A stretch of DNA of 64,000 nucleotides from positions 310,001 to 374,000 of the forward strand of contig CAJQTY010000001.1 of NCBI GenBank assembly GCA_907163075.1, in the 5' to 3' direction. Source of the stretch: an uncultured Rhodocyclaceae bacterium. Lineage in GTDB: Bacteria > Pseudomonadota > Gammaproteobacteria > Burkholderiales > Rhodocyclaceae. Below the pieces are notes generated by a model. It saw only the letters and a list, made by a program, of their open reading frames with translations. It was not told the origin of the DNA and searched no databases. Shown in pieces: positions 47,529 through 55,509 of the stretch (the first letter of the stretch is position 1; every line of letters begins with the position of its first letter). Both the position numbers and the translations under genes were made by a program.

Positions 47529-47825
47529 GGTATCTTTGAACCGCGCGTTAAACTCGGGTTAGCATGTTGCGTTCTTCTGTTGACCGCATGCGGATCCAAG
47601 CTTGACGGAACGTATTCGGATCAAATGGGCGTATCGAAGTACACATTCAAGTCAAACGGAAAAGTCATCGTGGACACTGTCGGATTCGCATCGGAGTTGT
47701 CATACGAAGTTGACGACAAGAACGTAAAGATTAGCGGCCCGCAGGGCAACTTGATCATGACCATAAAGGATGACAAATCTATAGAAGGTCCGCTGGGTCT
47801 CTTACTTACCAAGAAACCCAAGTGA
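47529..47825 (+). pseudogene. Small lipoprotein gene that has lost its start codon
   Basis: In frame after a TAA at 47526-47528 the DNA reads a lipoprotein signal core (VKLGLACCVLLLTAC) and then a mature domain (GSKLDGTYSD; KYTFKSNGKVIVDT; NVKISGPQGNLIMTIKDD) ending KKPK. No ATG or GTG is available upstream of the hydrophobic core; the first TTG (47580) would fall inside the lipobox. The mature part resembles a widespread family of ~100-residue lipoproteins. The start was probably removed when the IS1634 element arrived. Confidence 0.6.
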
Positions 47826-47933
47826 GTTCCTTTCTAGCGGTTTGAAAACGCGTCCTATGGACGTGGTCGTTCTGTGGTGGCGACATCTTTTTTTGGATGG
47901 CAGACATGAATCTCGCTGCTGAAACCGGGCTGT

Positions 47934-48163
47934 CGAGGCTACCCGGTTCAGAAGTTCCATTCCGACACCGAGCGCCTGTTGGCCGGTGTTCTGGAGCGCG
48001 ATGCACAACGCTCGTTCCGGCCGGTGGCGGGGCCGTTCAATAGAACGTCAGCGAGTATTCACAGGCGCAGGGCGGCAAGCCATGGAAATACCTGCTAGTG
48101 CCCCATGATGCCGTTGCCCATAACGCGACCATTTCGGCCTTGGCGGGCCGGTTCTCTGCATAG
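47934..48163 (+). pseudogene. Remnant of a type III restriction enzyme Res subunit C-terminus
   Basis: One frame encodes YPVQKFHSDTERLLAGVLER and then SFRPVAGPF, matching the conserved C-terminal part of type III restriction / DEAD-box Res proteins (KFDSD-E...A-LE, FRPA-G-F). About 40 bases on, a different frame continues EYSQAQGGKPWKYLLVPHDA and ends SALAGRFSA-stop, matching the very C-terminus of the same proteins (GGKPWRYLLIPHD). The segment between is deleted and shifted. No modification (Mod) gene remains nearby. Confidence 0.55.
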
Positions 48164-48299
48164 TTGCAGCCGCGCGGCGAGCGAACAACAGCGTCCGCTC
48201 AGCCACGTTGAAGTCAGGTTACAGAGCACCAGCGCATCACCGGCCAGATGTTCCCTTGCCCTATCCAGGTCGTGGCCGTTTTCGCAGCCAAAGTTCCAA

Positions 48300-48608
48300 C
48301 TAACGGAAAAACTCCTCCAGCCGTTCGAACACCTCATGCTCGGCGCCGTGCCGGCGGACGGCCAGGACGTCTTCGAGTTTCTCGATCTGCTTCACCATCT
48401 GTTCCAGCCGGGCGTCCTCGTTGACCATCAGCCAGATGCGACTGGTGTCGCCTCTTCCCACCGGCATGCAGAGGATGCCTTCGACGTTGTAGGCGCGCCG
48501 CGAGAACATGCCGACGACGTGCGACATCACACCGGCGTGGTTATTCACATCAAGCTCCAGCACCGTGCGGGCGAGCGCGTGTTGTTCCGATTTTGTAATT
48601 GAATTCAT
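48300..48608 (-). CDS. ilvN: Acetolactate synthase small (regulatory) subunit
   Basis: 102-residue ACT-domain protein (TVLELDVNNHAGVMSHVVGMFSRRAYNVEGILC) that confers valine feedback on the catalytic subunit. The short length matches E. coli IlvN (about 96) rather than IlvH (about 163). It follows ilvB after 2 bases. Confidence 0.92.
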   Translation of the reverse strand: MNSITKSEQHALARTVLELDVNNHAGVMSHVVGMFSRRAYNVEGILCMPVGRGDTSRIWLMVNEDARLEQMVKQIEKLEDVLAVRRHGAEHEVFERLEEFFR

Positions 48609-48610
48609 GT

Positions 48611-50293
48611 TCAGCCTCCGATCATGTCTTTGTTGGCCGCACCAGGCGCCACCATGGGTAAAACCTGCTCGTTCAAATCAATGCGGGCGTGGATCAGCAC
48701 CGGGCCGCGCGCCGACAGCGCCTTGCCAAGCGCCGCCTGCGGGTCGTCCGCCTGGTCGAGCTCCAGCGTCTGCCAGCCGAAACCTTCGGCGACCTTGATG
48801 AAATCGGGCATGCCCTTGAATTTCGACGAGAACGTGCGCTCGCCGTAGAACATCGTCTGCTGCTGGAAAACCAGGCCCAGCGTGGCGTTGTTCATGAGCA
48901 CGACTTTCACGTTGACGCCTTCTTCCGCTGCCGAGGCGAACTCCTGAACGTTCATCAGGATGCTGCCATCGCCCGAGAAGCAGACGACCGTGCGTTCGGG
49001 CTCGGCCAGCGCCGCTCCGATCGCTGCCGGCAGCCCGAAACCCATCGTCCCCAGCCCGCCCGAGGTCAGCCACTGGCGCGGCCGGCGCAGCGGATACGCT
49101 TGCGCCGCCCACATCTGGTGCTGGCCGACGTCGGTGGTGATCGTTGCTTCGTCGTCGAGGCAGTCGGCAACAGCGCGGATCAGGCCGTACGGCGTGCGCG
49201 GGTCGTCAATGCCCGGCATGCGCAGCGGGTGCGCGGCCTTCAGTTCGGCGACGCGCGACAGCCAGTTCTGGCGAAGATTGGCCCTGACCTGCGGCACCAA
49301 TTGTTCGAGCACCGCCTGCACGTCGCCCTGAATTCCGACATGCGCCGTCTTGATCTTGTCGAGTTCCGAGGGGTCGATGTCGATGTGGATGATCTTCGCC
49401 TGCGGACAGAAGGCCGCCACCTTGCCCGTCGCCCGGTCGTCGAAGCGGGCGCCGACGGCGATCAGCAGATCGCATTCGTCGAGCAGAAAGTTGGTGTAGC
49501 GCGCGCCGTGCATGCCGAGCATGCCGAGTGACAGCGAATGATCGACCGGCATCGCACCGAGCGCCATCAGCGTCATCACGGTTGGCAGGCTGGACTTCTC
49601 GGCAAATTCGACGGCCAGCGCCGAGGCGCCCGAATGCACGACGCCACCGCCCAGATAGAGCATCGGGTGCGTGGCTTCGTTGATCATCGCCGCCGCGCGC
49701 GCCAGCAGATCGGCGGCCGGCGCCGGCACCACATCGGCCACGCCCGGCGCCGGCCATTCTCTGATTTCGACGCGCTGGTTCTGCACGTCCTTGGGAATAT
49801 CCACCAGCACCGGGCCGGGGCGCCCGGAAACGGCCAGGCGGAAGGCGCGCGGAATGACCTCAAGCAATTCCTCGGCCGATCCGACCAGGAAATTGTGCTT
49901 GGTGATCGGTATCGTCAGGCCGTAGGTATCGACCTCCTGGAAGGCGTCGGTGCCGATCATCGACTTCGGCACCTGGCCGGTAATCGCGACCAGCGGAATC
50001 GAGTCGAGCTTGGCGTCGGCGATCGCCGTCAGCAGATTGGTCGCGCCGGGTCCGGAGGACGCCAGGCACACCGCCGGCTGGCCGGTCGCCCGCGCCATGC
50101 CCTGCGCCATGAAGCCGGCGCCCTGCTCGTGGCGGGCCAGCACGTGGTGAATCAGGCTCGACTGCGACAGGGCGTCGTAGATCGGCAGGATGGCGCCGCC
50201 GGGGATGCCGGCCAGCGTTCGCACGCCCTGCCTTTCGAGCAGGCGCACAACGAGTTGTGCCCCGGTGAGGGTTTCGGTCTGGGGACTGGTCAT
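48611..50293 (-). CDS. ilvB: Acetolactate synthase large (catalytic) subunit
   Basis: ThDP- and FAD-dependent enzyme that makes acetolactate or acetohydroxybutyrate for valine, leucine and isoleucine. ATG 50293 (MTSPQTETLTG) is chosen because AAGGAG is six bases upstream. GIPGGAILPIYDAL at the N-terminus, catalytic Glu in RHEQGAGFMAQGMAR and the ThDP motif GDGSILMNVQEFASAAE are seen. 560 residues, IlvB-type. It is preceded by a leader-peptide attenuator and followed by ilvN. Confidence 0.95.
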   Translation of the reverse strand: MTSPQTETLTGAQLVVRLLERQGVRTLAGIPGGAILPIYDALSQSSLIHHVLARHEQGAGFMAQGMARATGQPAVCLASSGPGATNLLTAIADAKLDSIPLVAITGQVPKSMIGTDAFQEVDTYGLTIPITKHNFLVGSAEELLEVIPRAFRLAVSGRPGPVLVDIPKDVQNQRVEIREWPAPGVADVVPAPAADLLARAAAMINEATHPMLYLGGGVVHSGASALAVEFAEKSSLPTVMTLMALGAMPVDHSLSLGMLGMHGARYTNFLLDECDLLIAVGARFDDRATGKVAAFCPQAKIIHIDIDPSELDKIKTAHVGIQGDVQAVLEQLVPQVRANLRQNWLSRVAELKAAHPLRMPGIDDPRTPYGLIRAVADCLDDEATITTDVGQHQMWAAQAYPLRRPRQWLTSGGLGTMGFGLPAAIGAALAEPERTVVCFSGDGSILMNVQEFASAAEEGVNVKVVLMNNATLGLVFQQQTMFYGERTFSSKFKGMPDFIKVAEGFGWQTLELDQADDPQAALGKALSARGPVLIHARIDLNEQVLPMVAPGAANKDMIGG

Positions 50294-50346
50294 GAACATC
50301 TCCTTCAAGGAACTACGGTGGTTGGCGGCTTGGGCAGGCGGGAATC

Positions 50347-50385
50347 CAAAAACAAAAACCCCCGCCCGGTTGGCACCGGCGGGGG
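50347..50385 (-). terminator. Rho-independent attenuator of ilvBN
   Basis: On the minus strand CCCCCGCCGGT pairs with ACCGGGCGGGGG across a 4-base loop, immediately followed by TTTTTGTTTTT. It lies between the stop of the Val-rich leader (50415) and ilvB (50293), the correct geometry for transcription attenuation. Confidence 0.85.
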
Positions 50386-50414
50386 TTTGGGAATCTGTCG
50401 TTTTACGTTTCGAC

Positions 50415-50570
50415 TTAGCTTCTTCTGGCCCTCGACGGTGCAGCGCGTACTACCCGTACTACGCTGACTACACGTACTACAGGTACCGCACCGATCGAAA
50501 TGACGAGCGCCGCCGTGGCCATCGCTGCGGCGATGATCATTGCAAGGGCGTTTGCGTCAAAAGAAGGCAT
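50415..50570 (-). CDS. ivbL: ilvB leader peptide (valine-rich attenuator peptide)
   Basis: 51 codons from ATG 50570. The hydrophobic start (MPSFDANALAMIIAAAMATAALVISIG split over ~27 residues) is followed by AVPVVRVVSVVRVVRAAP, nine valines of which eight are in adjacent pairs, mostly GTA codons. Ribosome stalling at these when Val-tRNA is scarce would favour an antiterminator over the hairpin at 50347-50385. It is analogous to E. coli IvbL (VVVVRVVVVVG). The ribosome-binding site is weak, and a shorter start at an internal Met is possible. Confidence 0.75.
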   Translation of the reverse strand: MPSFDANALAMIIAAAMATAALVISIGAVPVVRVVSVVRVVRAAPSRARRS

Positions 50571-50606
50571 GGTCGTAAGGTCGAAGCAAAAAAAACGTGA
50601 AGTGCG

Positions 50607-50635
50607 ATTAGAAACGAGCTGGAGAAAAAATACAA
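50607..50635 (-). promoter_or_regulatory. Promoter of the ilvB leader transcript
   Basis: Minus strand TTGTAT (50630-50635), 17 bases, TCTAAT (50607-50612). Predicted start near 50600, about 30 nt before the leader-peptide ATG. Confidence 0.65.
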
Positions 50636-50849
50636 CCCCTGGCGCGGCATGGACATGCCATTGCCAGGAAAAATACGGCTGCTTCGCATCGTCGTTACAC
50701 ATTCGCTTACATTTTCAAGCGATCCGTGGCGGCTGGGCGACTAAACTGAAAATATGAAGTTTGACAGGGTTGTCAACTTGCGCAAGCATGACCCGTTGAT
50801 CAGGAATCGTGTTGACCGTTCCGCCGTGGTGGAACCAGGAGTATCTATC

Positions 50850-51248
50850 ATGAAGACAGACAAATCGTTCAATTGGCGCAGCGCCGGGGCCGGCGCGCTG
50901 CTGCTGGCTAGCACCCTGGCCGGCAATGCCTGGGCCGATCGCGTACGTCCCGGCGGCGGGTACCACGGCGGATATCGCGGTTCCAGCCACATCGGCGTCG
51001 TCATTGGTGGCCCGTTCTGGAATCCCTGGTATTTTCCATCGCCCTACTATTACCCGCAGTATCCGCCGGTGGTAATCGAACGCGCCCCGCCCATATACAT
51101 CGAGCAAGCAGACCCGCTGCCGGCAGCGCAGGAGAGCCCGGGCAATTACTGGTATTACTGCGGCGCCTCGAAGGCGTACTACCCCTATGTGAACGAGTGT
51201 CCCAGCGGCTGGCAAAGGGTGTCGCCACGGCCCCCGAATCAGCCTTGA
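50850..51248 (+). CDS. Small periplasmic protein of unknown function
   Basis: 132 residues from ATG 50850, with AGGAG upstream. Signal peptide ~12-30 (AGALLLASTLAGNAWA). The mature part is rich in Gly, Pro and Tyr (GGGYHGGYRG; PWYFPSPYYYPQYPP), with a C-terminal YYCGASKAYYPYVNECPSGWQRV motif. I know this motif from many unknown proteobacterial exported proteins. The two Cys could form a disulfide. It is 52 bases upstream of the glycine-zipper lipoprotein and may form a pair with it. Confidence 0.75.
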   Translation: MKTDKSFNWRSAGAGALLLASTLAGNAWADRVRPGGGYHGGYRGSSHIGVVIGGPFWNPWYFPSPYYYPQYPPVVIERAPPIYIEQADPLPAAQESPGNYWYYCGASKAYYPYVNECPSGWQRVSPRPPNQP

Positions 51249-51300
51249 GGCGAAAAACGGACTGGCGGGAGTTTGCGAAAGTTTTTGAGGATTTTTTGAC

Positions 51301-51852
51301 ATGAAAACACTTACGACAGCGATTGCCGCATCGGCTCTGCTGCTGCTTGGCGGCTGTGCGAGCATGCCAACCGGGCCCAGCGTGCTGGTGTTGCCAGGCA
51401 CCAACAGGAACTTCGACGATTTCCGCCGCGATGACATGCAGTGCCGTCAGTACGCCTTGCAACAGGTCGGAGGCGGTTCGCCCACCGACCCGGCGGTGCG
51501 CAGCGCGGTGGTTGGAACCGCGGTCGGCGCCGCTGCCGGTGCGGCCATTGGTGGGCAGCAGGGCGCCGCTGTCGGTGCCGGCACCGGGCTGCTGCTTGGC
51601 GGCGCGGTCGGCGCGGGAAACGCGCAGAACTATGCCTACGGCTCGCAGCGCTATTACGATAACGCCTATATCCAGTGCATGTACGGCAAGGGGCACCGGG
51701 TTCCCGTTCCCGCCTCGCTCGCCAAAAACTACAACCAGGCTCCGGCCGCACCGGCCGTGGACGGGAATTATCCGCCGTCACCCCCGCCATCGTTCAATCC
51801 GCCGAGCTCGCCGCCTCCGGATTATTTCCCGCCGCCACCCGCTGCGCGCTAG
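51301..51852 (+). CDS. Glycine-zipper outer-membrane lipoprotein
   Basis: 183 residues. The signal peptide ends in lipobox LLGGC (Cys ~19). It is followed by a soluble part (DDFRRDDMQCRQYALQQV) and a glycine zipper (~70-105, GTAVGAAAGAAIGGQQGAAVGAG). The C-terminal tail is rich in Pro and Ser (PPSPPPSFNPPSSPPPDYFPPP). Glycine-zipper lipoproteins sit in the outer membrane; function is unknown. It follows the previous gene in the same direction. Confidence 0.82.
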   Translation: MKTLTTAIAASALLLLGGCASMPTGPSVLVLPGTNRNFDDFRRDDMQCRQYALQQVGGGSPTDPAVRSAVVGTAVGAAAGAAIGGQQGAAVGAGTGLLLGGAVGAGNAQNYAYGSQRYYDNAYIQCMYGKGHRVPVPASLAKNYNQAPAAPAVDGNYPPSPPPSFNPPSSPPPDYFPPPPAAR

Positions 51853-51867
51853 CGGCGAAGCCAGTGT

Positions 51868-51959
51868 CGTAAGTCGGAAAAACGGAACGCCGCCCGACGT
51901 TGCGTCGTGATCACGCGTCTTCCCACAGCGTCGGAAGGCGCTGCGCTTTTCCGACCTAC
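51868..51959. repeat. Short dispersed palindromic repeat (92 bp)
   Basis: Starts CGTAAGTCGGAAAA and ends CTTTTCCGACCTAC, with GCGTCGGAAGGCGCTGCG near the right end. It has the same layout as the 95-bp copy at 37830-37924, with the left arm slightly diverged. It lies between convergent genes. Confidence 0.8.
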
Positions 51960-51984
51960 AGGCGAGACGCCCGGCTGGAGGCGC

Positions 51985-54621
51985 TTAACCCAGGGCCTTG
52001 TCCACCACTTCAAAGACGTCCCGCGACAGTCCCGCTTGCTGCCTAAGCGATTCCAGCGCGGCGCGGGCGTGCTCCTGACGCCCTTCATCGAAACGTTTCC
52101 AGCGGTCAAAGCAGCGCGCCAGGCGCGAGGCCACCTGCGGATTCATTGGGTCGAGCACGGTGATCTGTGCGGCTATAAAGCGGTATCCGCCGCCGTCTGC
52201 GGCGTGGAAATGGCGATGATTGGCGCCGAAAGTGCGTAGCAGGGCGTAGATTTTGTTGGGATTCTTCAAATCGAATGCCGGGTGCCGGGTCAGGCGTTCG
52301 ACCCGCGCCAGCGTTCCCGGCAGGCGGCTGCCGGCCTGCACCGAAAGCCACTTGTCAACGACCAGCGCTTCGTTCTGCCAGCGCGTGTAGAACGCCTCCA
52401 GCACCGCCTCGCCTTCCGCGCCGGGTGCATTGGCCAACACCGATAATGCGGCGAACTGGTCCGTCATGTTGTCGGCGCCGTCGAACTGCTGCCGCGCCAT
52501 GGCCCGGTAGTCGCTTGAATCCAGTTCGTTCAGATAGCCCAGACAGAGATTGCGCAGGCGACGGCGCCCGGCCGCCGCGGTTTCCGGCTGATACGGTCCG
52601 CTCGGCGCCAGCGCGTCATAGAGGCGCACCAGTTCGCCCTCCAGGCGGCTCGCCAAGTAACGCGCGAGAGCTGTTCTGGCGCCGTGCAGCACTTCCGGAT
52701 CGACGATCTCCATCTGCTCGGCCAGTGTCGCTTCGCCGGGCAAGGTCAGCGCTTCGGCGATGAAGGCCGGATCGCCGGCAGCAAGCAGAACCTGGCGCGC
52801 GGCGTCAAGCACGCTGTCCGGCCACTGCGGGCTTTCGCCGCAGGCAATCCGCGCGACGGCCTGACGGATCAGGTGGCCAAAGAGCCGCTGCCCGGCGTCC
52901 CAGCGGTTGAAAGGGTCGCTGTCGTGCGCCAGCAGGTGGGCAAGTTCGGCTTGCGAATAGGCATGGTCGAGCACCACCGGTGCCGAGAAGTTGCGCAGCA
53001 GGGACGGCACCGGCGCGACCGGGATGTTCTCGAAGACAAAGGTCTGCTCGGGCTCACTGAAGTGCAGAATGCGCGTTGTCCGGCTCGCCCCGGCGTCGGC
53101 GCCGAGATTGATGTCACCGCCCTCCGGGCCGATCAGGCCGACGGCGACGGGAATCAGGTACGGCTCCTTTTCCGCCTGTCCCGGCGATGGCGCGCAGCTC
53201 TGCGTCAGCGTCAGCACGTAGCGCTGCGCGATCGCGTCATAGTCGCCCCGCGTCGAGACTTTTGGCGTTCCGGCCTGGCGGTACCAGGTCATGAACGGCG
53301 CGAAGTCGAAGCCAGCGGCATCGGCCATGGCCGCGACGAAGTCATCGCAGGTCACCGCCTGCCCGTCATGGCGCATGAAGTACAGATCCATCCCGCGCCT
53401 GAAGGCTTCCCGGCCGATCAGCGTCCGTATCATGCGCACAAGCTCGGCGCCCTTTTCATAGACTGTGGAGGTATAGAAGTTGTTGATTTCGAGGTAGCTC
53501 GCCGGCCGCACCGGGTGCGCCATCGGGCCGGCGTCTTCCGGGAACTGGGCGGCGCGCAGGCCGCGCACTTCGCGGATGCGGGCCGTCTCGCGGCTATGCA
53601 TGTCGGCGCCGAATTCCTGGTCGCGGAAGACGGTCAGCCCTTCCTTGAGCGAAAGCTGGAACCAGTCGCGGCAGGTCACGCGGTTGCCCGTCCAGTTGTG
53701 GAAGTATTCGTGCGCGACGACGCGGTCGATGTTCTCGAAATCGACATCGGTGGCGACGTCGGCACGCGCCAGCACGTACTTGGTGTTGAAGATGTTGAGC
53801 CCCTTGTTTTCCATCGCCCCCATGTTGAAGTCGCCGACGGCGACGATCATGTAGTGGTCGAGGTCACATTCGAGGCCGAAGCTGTCTTCATCCCAGCGCA
53901 TCGATTTCTTGAGCGCGGCCATGGCGTGTGCGCACTGGTCGAGCTTGCCCGGCTCGACGTAGATGGCCAATTGCACGTCGCGGCCGGACACGGTGCGGTA
54001 GCTGTCGCGCAGTACGTCGAGCTTGCCGGCGACCAGCGCAAAGAGGTAGCTGGGCTTCTTGAAGGGGTCTTCCCAGGTGGCGAAATGCCGGCCATCTGCC
54101 TCGTCGCCGCTGGCCGTCGGGTTGCCGTTGGCAAGCAGGAAGGGAAACGCCGCCTTGTCGGCGTGAAGTGTGACGGTGTAGCACGCCATCACGTCCGGCC
54201 GGTCGATGAACCAGGTGATGCGGCGAAAGCCCTGCGGCTCGCACTGGGTGAAGTAGCCGTCGCGGCTGCGGTAGAGGCCGGAGAGCTGCGTGTTGCTGTC
54301 CGGCTGCAGGCGTACTCGCGTTTGCAGGGTGCAGCGCGGCGGCAGCGCGTCGATGACAAGCTGACTTTCCGTAAGGGTATAAGCCGCCGCCGGCAGCACG
54401 CGGCCGTCGATAGCGACCGACAGGGTTTCAATGTCCTCGCCATCGAGGCGCAGTGGGTGCTCACCGGCAACGACGGGATTGCGCGCGCAGTCCAGCGTGG
54501 CGGTAAGCAGCGTTTCCTGCGCGTGGATATCGACATCCAGGTGTACGGTGTTCACCAGCCAGGGCGGTGGCGTATAGTCTTTCAGATGAACCGGGACGGG
54601 CGCGGGAGTATCGTTGTGCAT
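51985..54621 (-). CDS. pepN: Aminopeptidase N (M1 family)
   Basis: 878 residues from ATG 54621; the longer upstream frame is not family-like. The cytoplasmic zinc exopeptidase contains the GAMEN motif (MGAMENKGLN) and HEYFHNWTGNRVTCRDWFQL, with HExxH and the distal Glu in LKEGLTVF. The C-terminal helical DUF3458 domain follows. Length is close to E. coli PepN (870). It is divergent from tpx. Confidence 0.95.
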   Translation of the reverse strand: MHNDTPAPVPVHLKDYTPPPWLVNTVHLDVDIHAQETLLTATLDCARNPVVAGEHPLRLDGEDIETLSVAIDGRVLPAAAYTLTESQLVIDALPPRCTLQTRVRLQPDSNTQLSGLYRSRDGYFTQCEPQGFRRITWFIDRPDVMACYTVTLHADKAAFPFLLANGNPTASGDEADGRHFATWEDPFKKPSYLFALVAGKLDVLRDSYRTVSGRDVQLAIYVEPGKLDQCAHAMAALKKSMRWDEDSFGLECDLDHYMIVAVGDFNMGAMENKGLNIFNTKYVLARADVATDVDFENIDRVVAHEYFHNWTGNRVTCRDWFQLSLKEGLTVFRDQEFGADMHSRETARIREVRGLRAAQFPEDAGPMAHPVRPASYLEINNFYTSTVYEKGAELVRMIRTLIGREAFRRGMDLYFMRHDGQAVTCDDFVAAMADAAGFDFAPFMTWYRQAGTPKVSTRGDYDAIAQRYVLTLTQSCAPSPGQAEKEPYLIPVAVGLIGPEGGDINLGADAGASRTTRILHFSEPEQTFVFENIPVAPVPSLLRNFSAPVVLDHAYSQAELAHLLAHDSDPFNRWDAGQRLFGHLIRQAVARIACGESPQWPDSVLDAARQVLLAAGDPAFIAEALTLPGEATLAEQMEIVDPEVLHGARTALARYLASRLEGELVRLYDALAPSGPYQPETAAAGRRRLRNLCLGYLNELDSSDYRAMARQQFDGADNMTDQFAALSVLANAPGAEGEAVLEAFYTRWQNEALVVDKWLSVQAGSRLPGTLARVERLTRHPAFDLKNPNKIYALLRTFGANHRHFHAADGGGYRFIAAQITVLDPMNPQVASRLARCFDRWKRFDEGRQEHARAALESLRQQAGLSRDVFEVVDKALG

Positions 54622-54786
54622 AATTTTTGGTTCCAGATGACGGGCAGCCGCGATGATAACGGAGAAGCCGGCACAGTGGCGCGCGAAAGGGCGTGCCGAA
54701 CTTTTCCCGCCGCCTGCTGACAAAGAAGCGCTTACCCCGTAGCACGTCCAACAGCTTTTCAAACCCAGACACGATAAGGAAACACC

Positions 54787-55290
54787 ATGGCAAACACAGT
54801 CACGCTCGGCGGCAACCCGGTTCAGGTTGCAGGCTCGTTCCCGCAAAAGGGTCAGGCCGCTCCGGCGTTCTCGCTGGTCGGCAAGGACCTGGCCGACGTT
54901 TCGCTGGCCAGCCTGGCCGGCAAGCGCAAAGTGCTGAATATTTTCCCGAGCATCGATACGCCGACCTGCGCCACCTCGGTGCGCAAGTTCAACCAAACCG
55001 CCAACAACCTGGCCAATACGGTCGTGCTGTGCATCTCGGCCGATCTGCCCTTCGCGCAGAACCGCTTCTGCGGCGCCGAAGGACTGGCCAACGTGGTCAC
55101 CCTGTCGACCATGCGCGGCGGCGATTTCCTCCAGGCCTACGGCGTGGCCTTGACGAGCGGTCCGCTGGCCGGCGTCGCGGCGCGTGCCGTCGTTGTCCTC
55201 GACGAGAACAACAAGGTTCTGCATAGCGAACTGGTTCCCGAGATCAAGAACGAACCCGACTACGACGCCGCCATCAAGGCGCTCGCCTGA
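54787..55290 (+). CDS. tpx: Thiol peroxidase (atypical 2-Cys peroxiredoxin)
   Basis: 167 residues from ATG 54787, with AAGGA upstream. It reduces peroxides using thioredoxin. Peroxidatic Cys ~61 in [11 protein letters not shown] and resolving Cys ~95 in [10 protein letters not shown] match Tpx spacing. It is monocistronic, with a strong hairpin after the stop. Confidence 0.94.
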   Translation: MANTVTLGGNPVQVAGSFPQKGQAAPAFSLVGKDLADVSLASLAGKRKVLNIFPSIDTPTCATSVRKFNQTANNLANTVVLCISADLPFAQNRFCGAEGLANVVTLSTMRGGDFLQAYGVALTSGPLAGVAARAVVVLDENNKVLHSELVPEIKNEPDYDAAIKALA

Positions 55291-55312
55291 TTTCGCCTTC
55301 CCGCGTGCACTT

Positions 55313-55332
55313 GCGGGCGCCGAGGCGCCCGC
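55313..55332 (+). terminator. Hairpin downstream of tpx
   Basis: GCGGGCGC pairs with GCGCCCGC around a CGAG loop, 22 bases after the tpx stop. There is no T-run, so termination would be weak or Rho-assisted. Confidence 0.4.
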
Positions 55333-55383
55333 ATGGCTTCATCCCTCACCTCGCCGGCCCTGGCCGGTCATTGCAAGAATCGT

Positions 55384-55453
55384 CGTCCCGGCGCAAGCCG
55401 GGACCCGGTTTGCGCTCCAGGAATCTGGATTCCGGCGTGCGCCGGAATGACGG
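55384..55453. repeat. Palindromic intergenic repeat (double stem)
   Basis: Two adjacent hairpins: GTCCCGGC (55384-55391) with GCCGGGAC (55396-55403), and ATTCCGGCG (55429-55437) with CGCCGGAAT (55440-55448), ending in ATGACGG. This type of ATTCCGGCG-CGCCGGAAT palindrome is common as an extragenic repeat in many proteobacteria. It lies between convergent tpx and the carbamate kinase gene. Confidence 0.75.
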
Positions 55454-55509
55454 CGTTTGAATCTGCAGCCAGCGCGCCGCCAGCCAGGTCCGCCGCCCGG
55501 CTCCAGCGC

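Noticed and set aside
48095-48337. Minus-strand ORF upstream of ilvN's end
   Set aside because: Overlaps the Res remnant read on the plus strand, which has recognisable motifs; the minus product does not.
49538-50467. Plus-strand frame opposite ilvB
   Set aside because: Antisense shadow; no ribosome-binding site or domain.
52684-54720. 678-codon plus-strand frame opposite pepN
   Set aside because: Despite its length it is antisense to a complete aminopeptidase N and shows no motif of its own.
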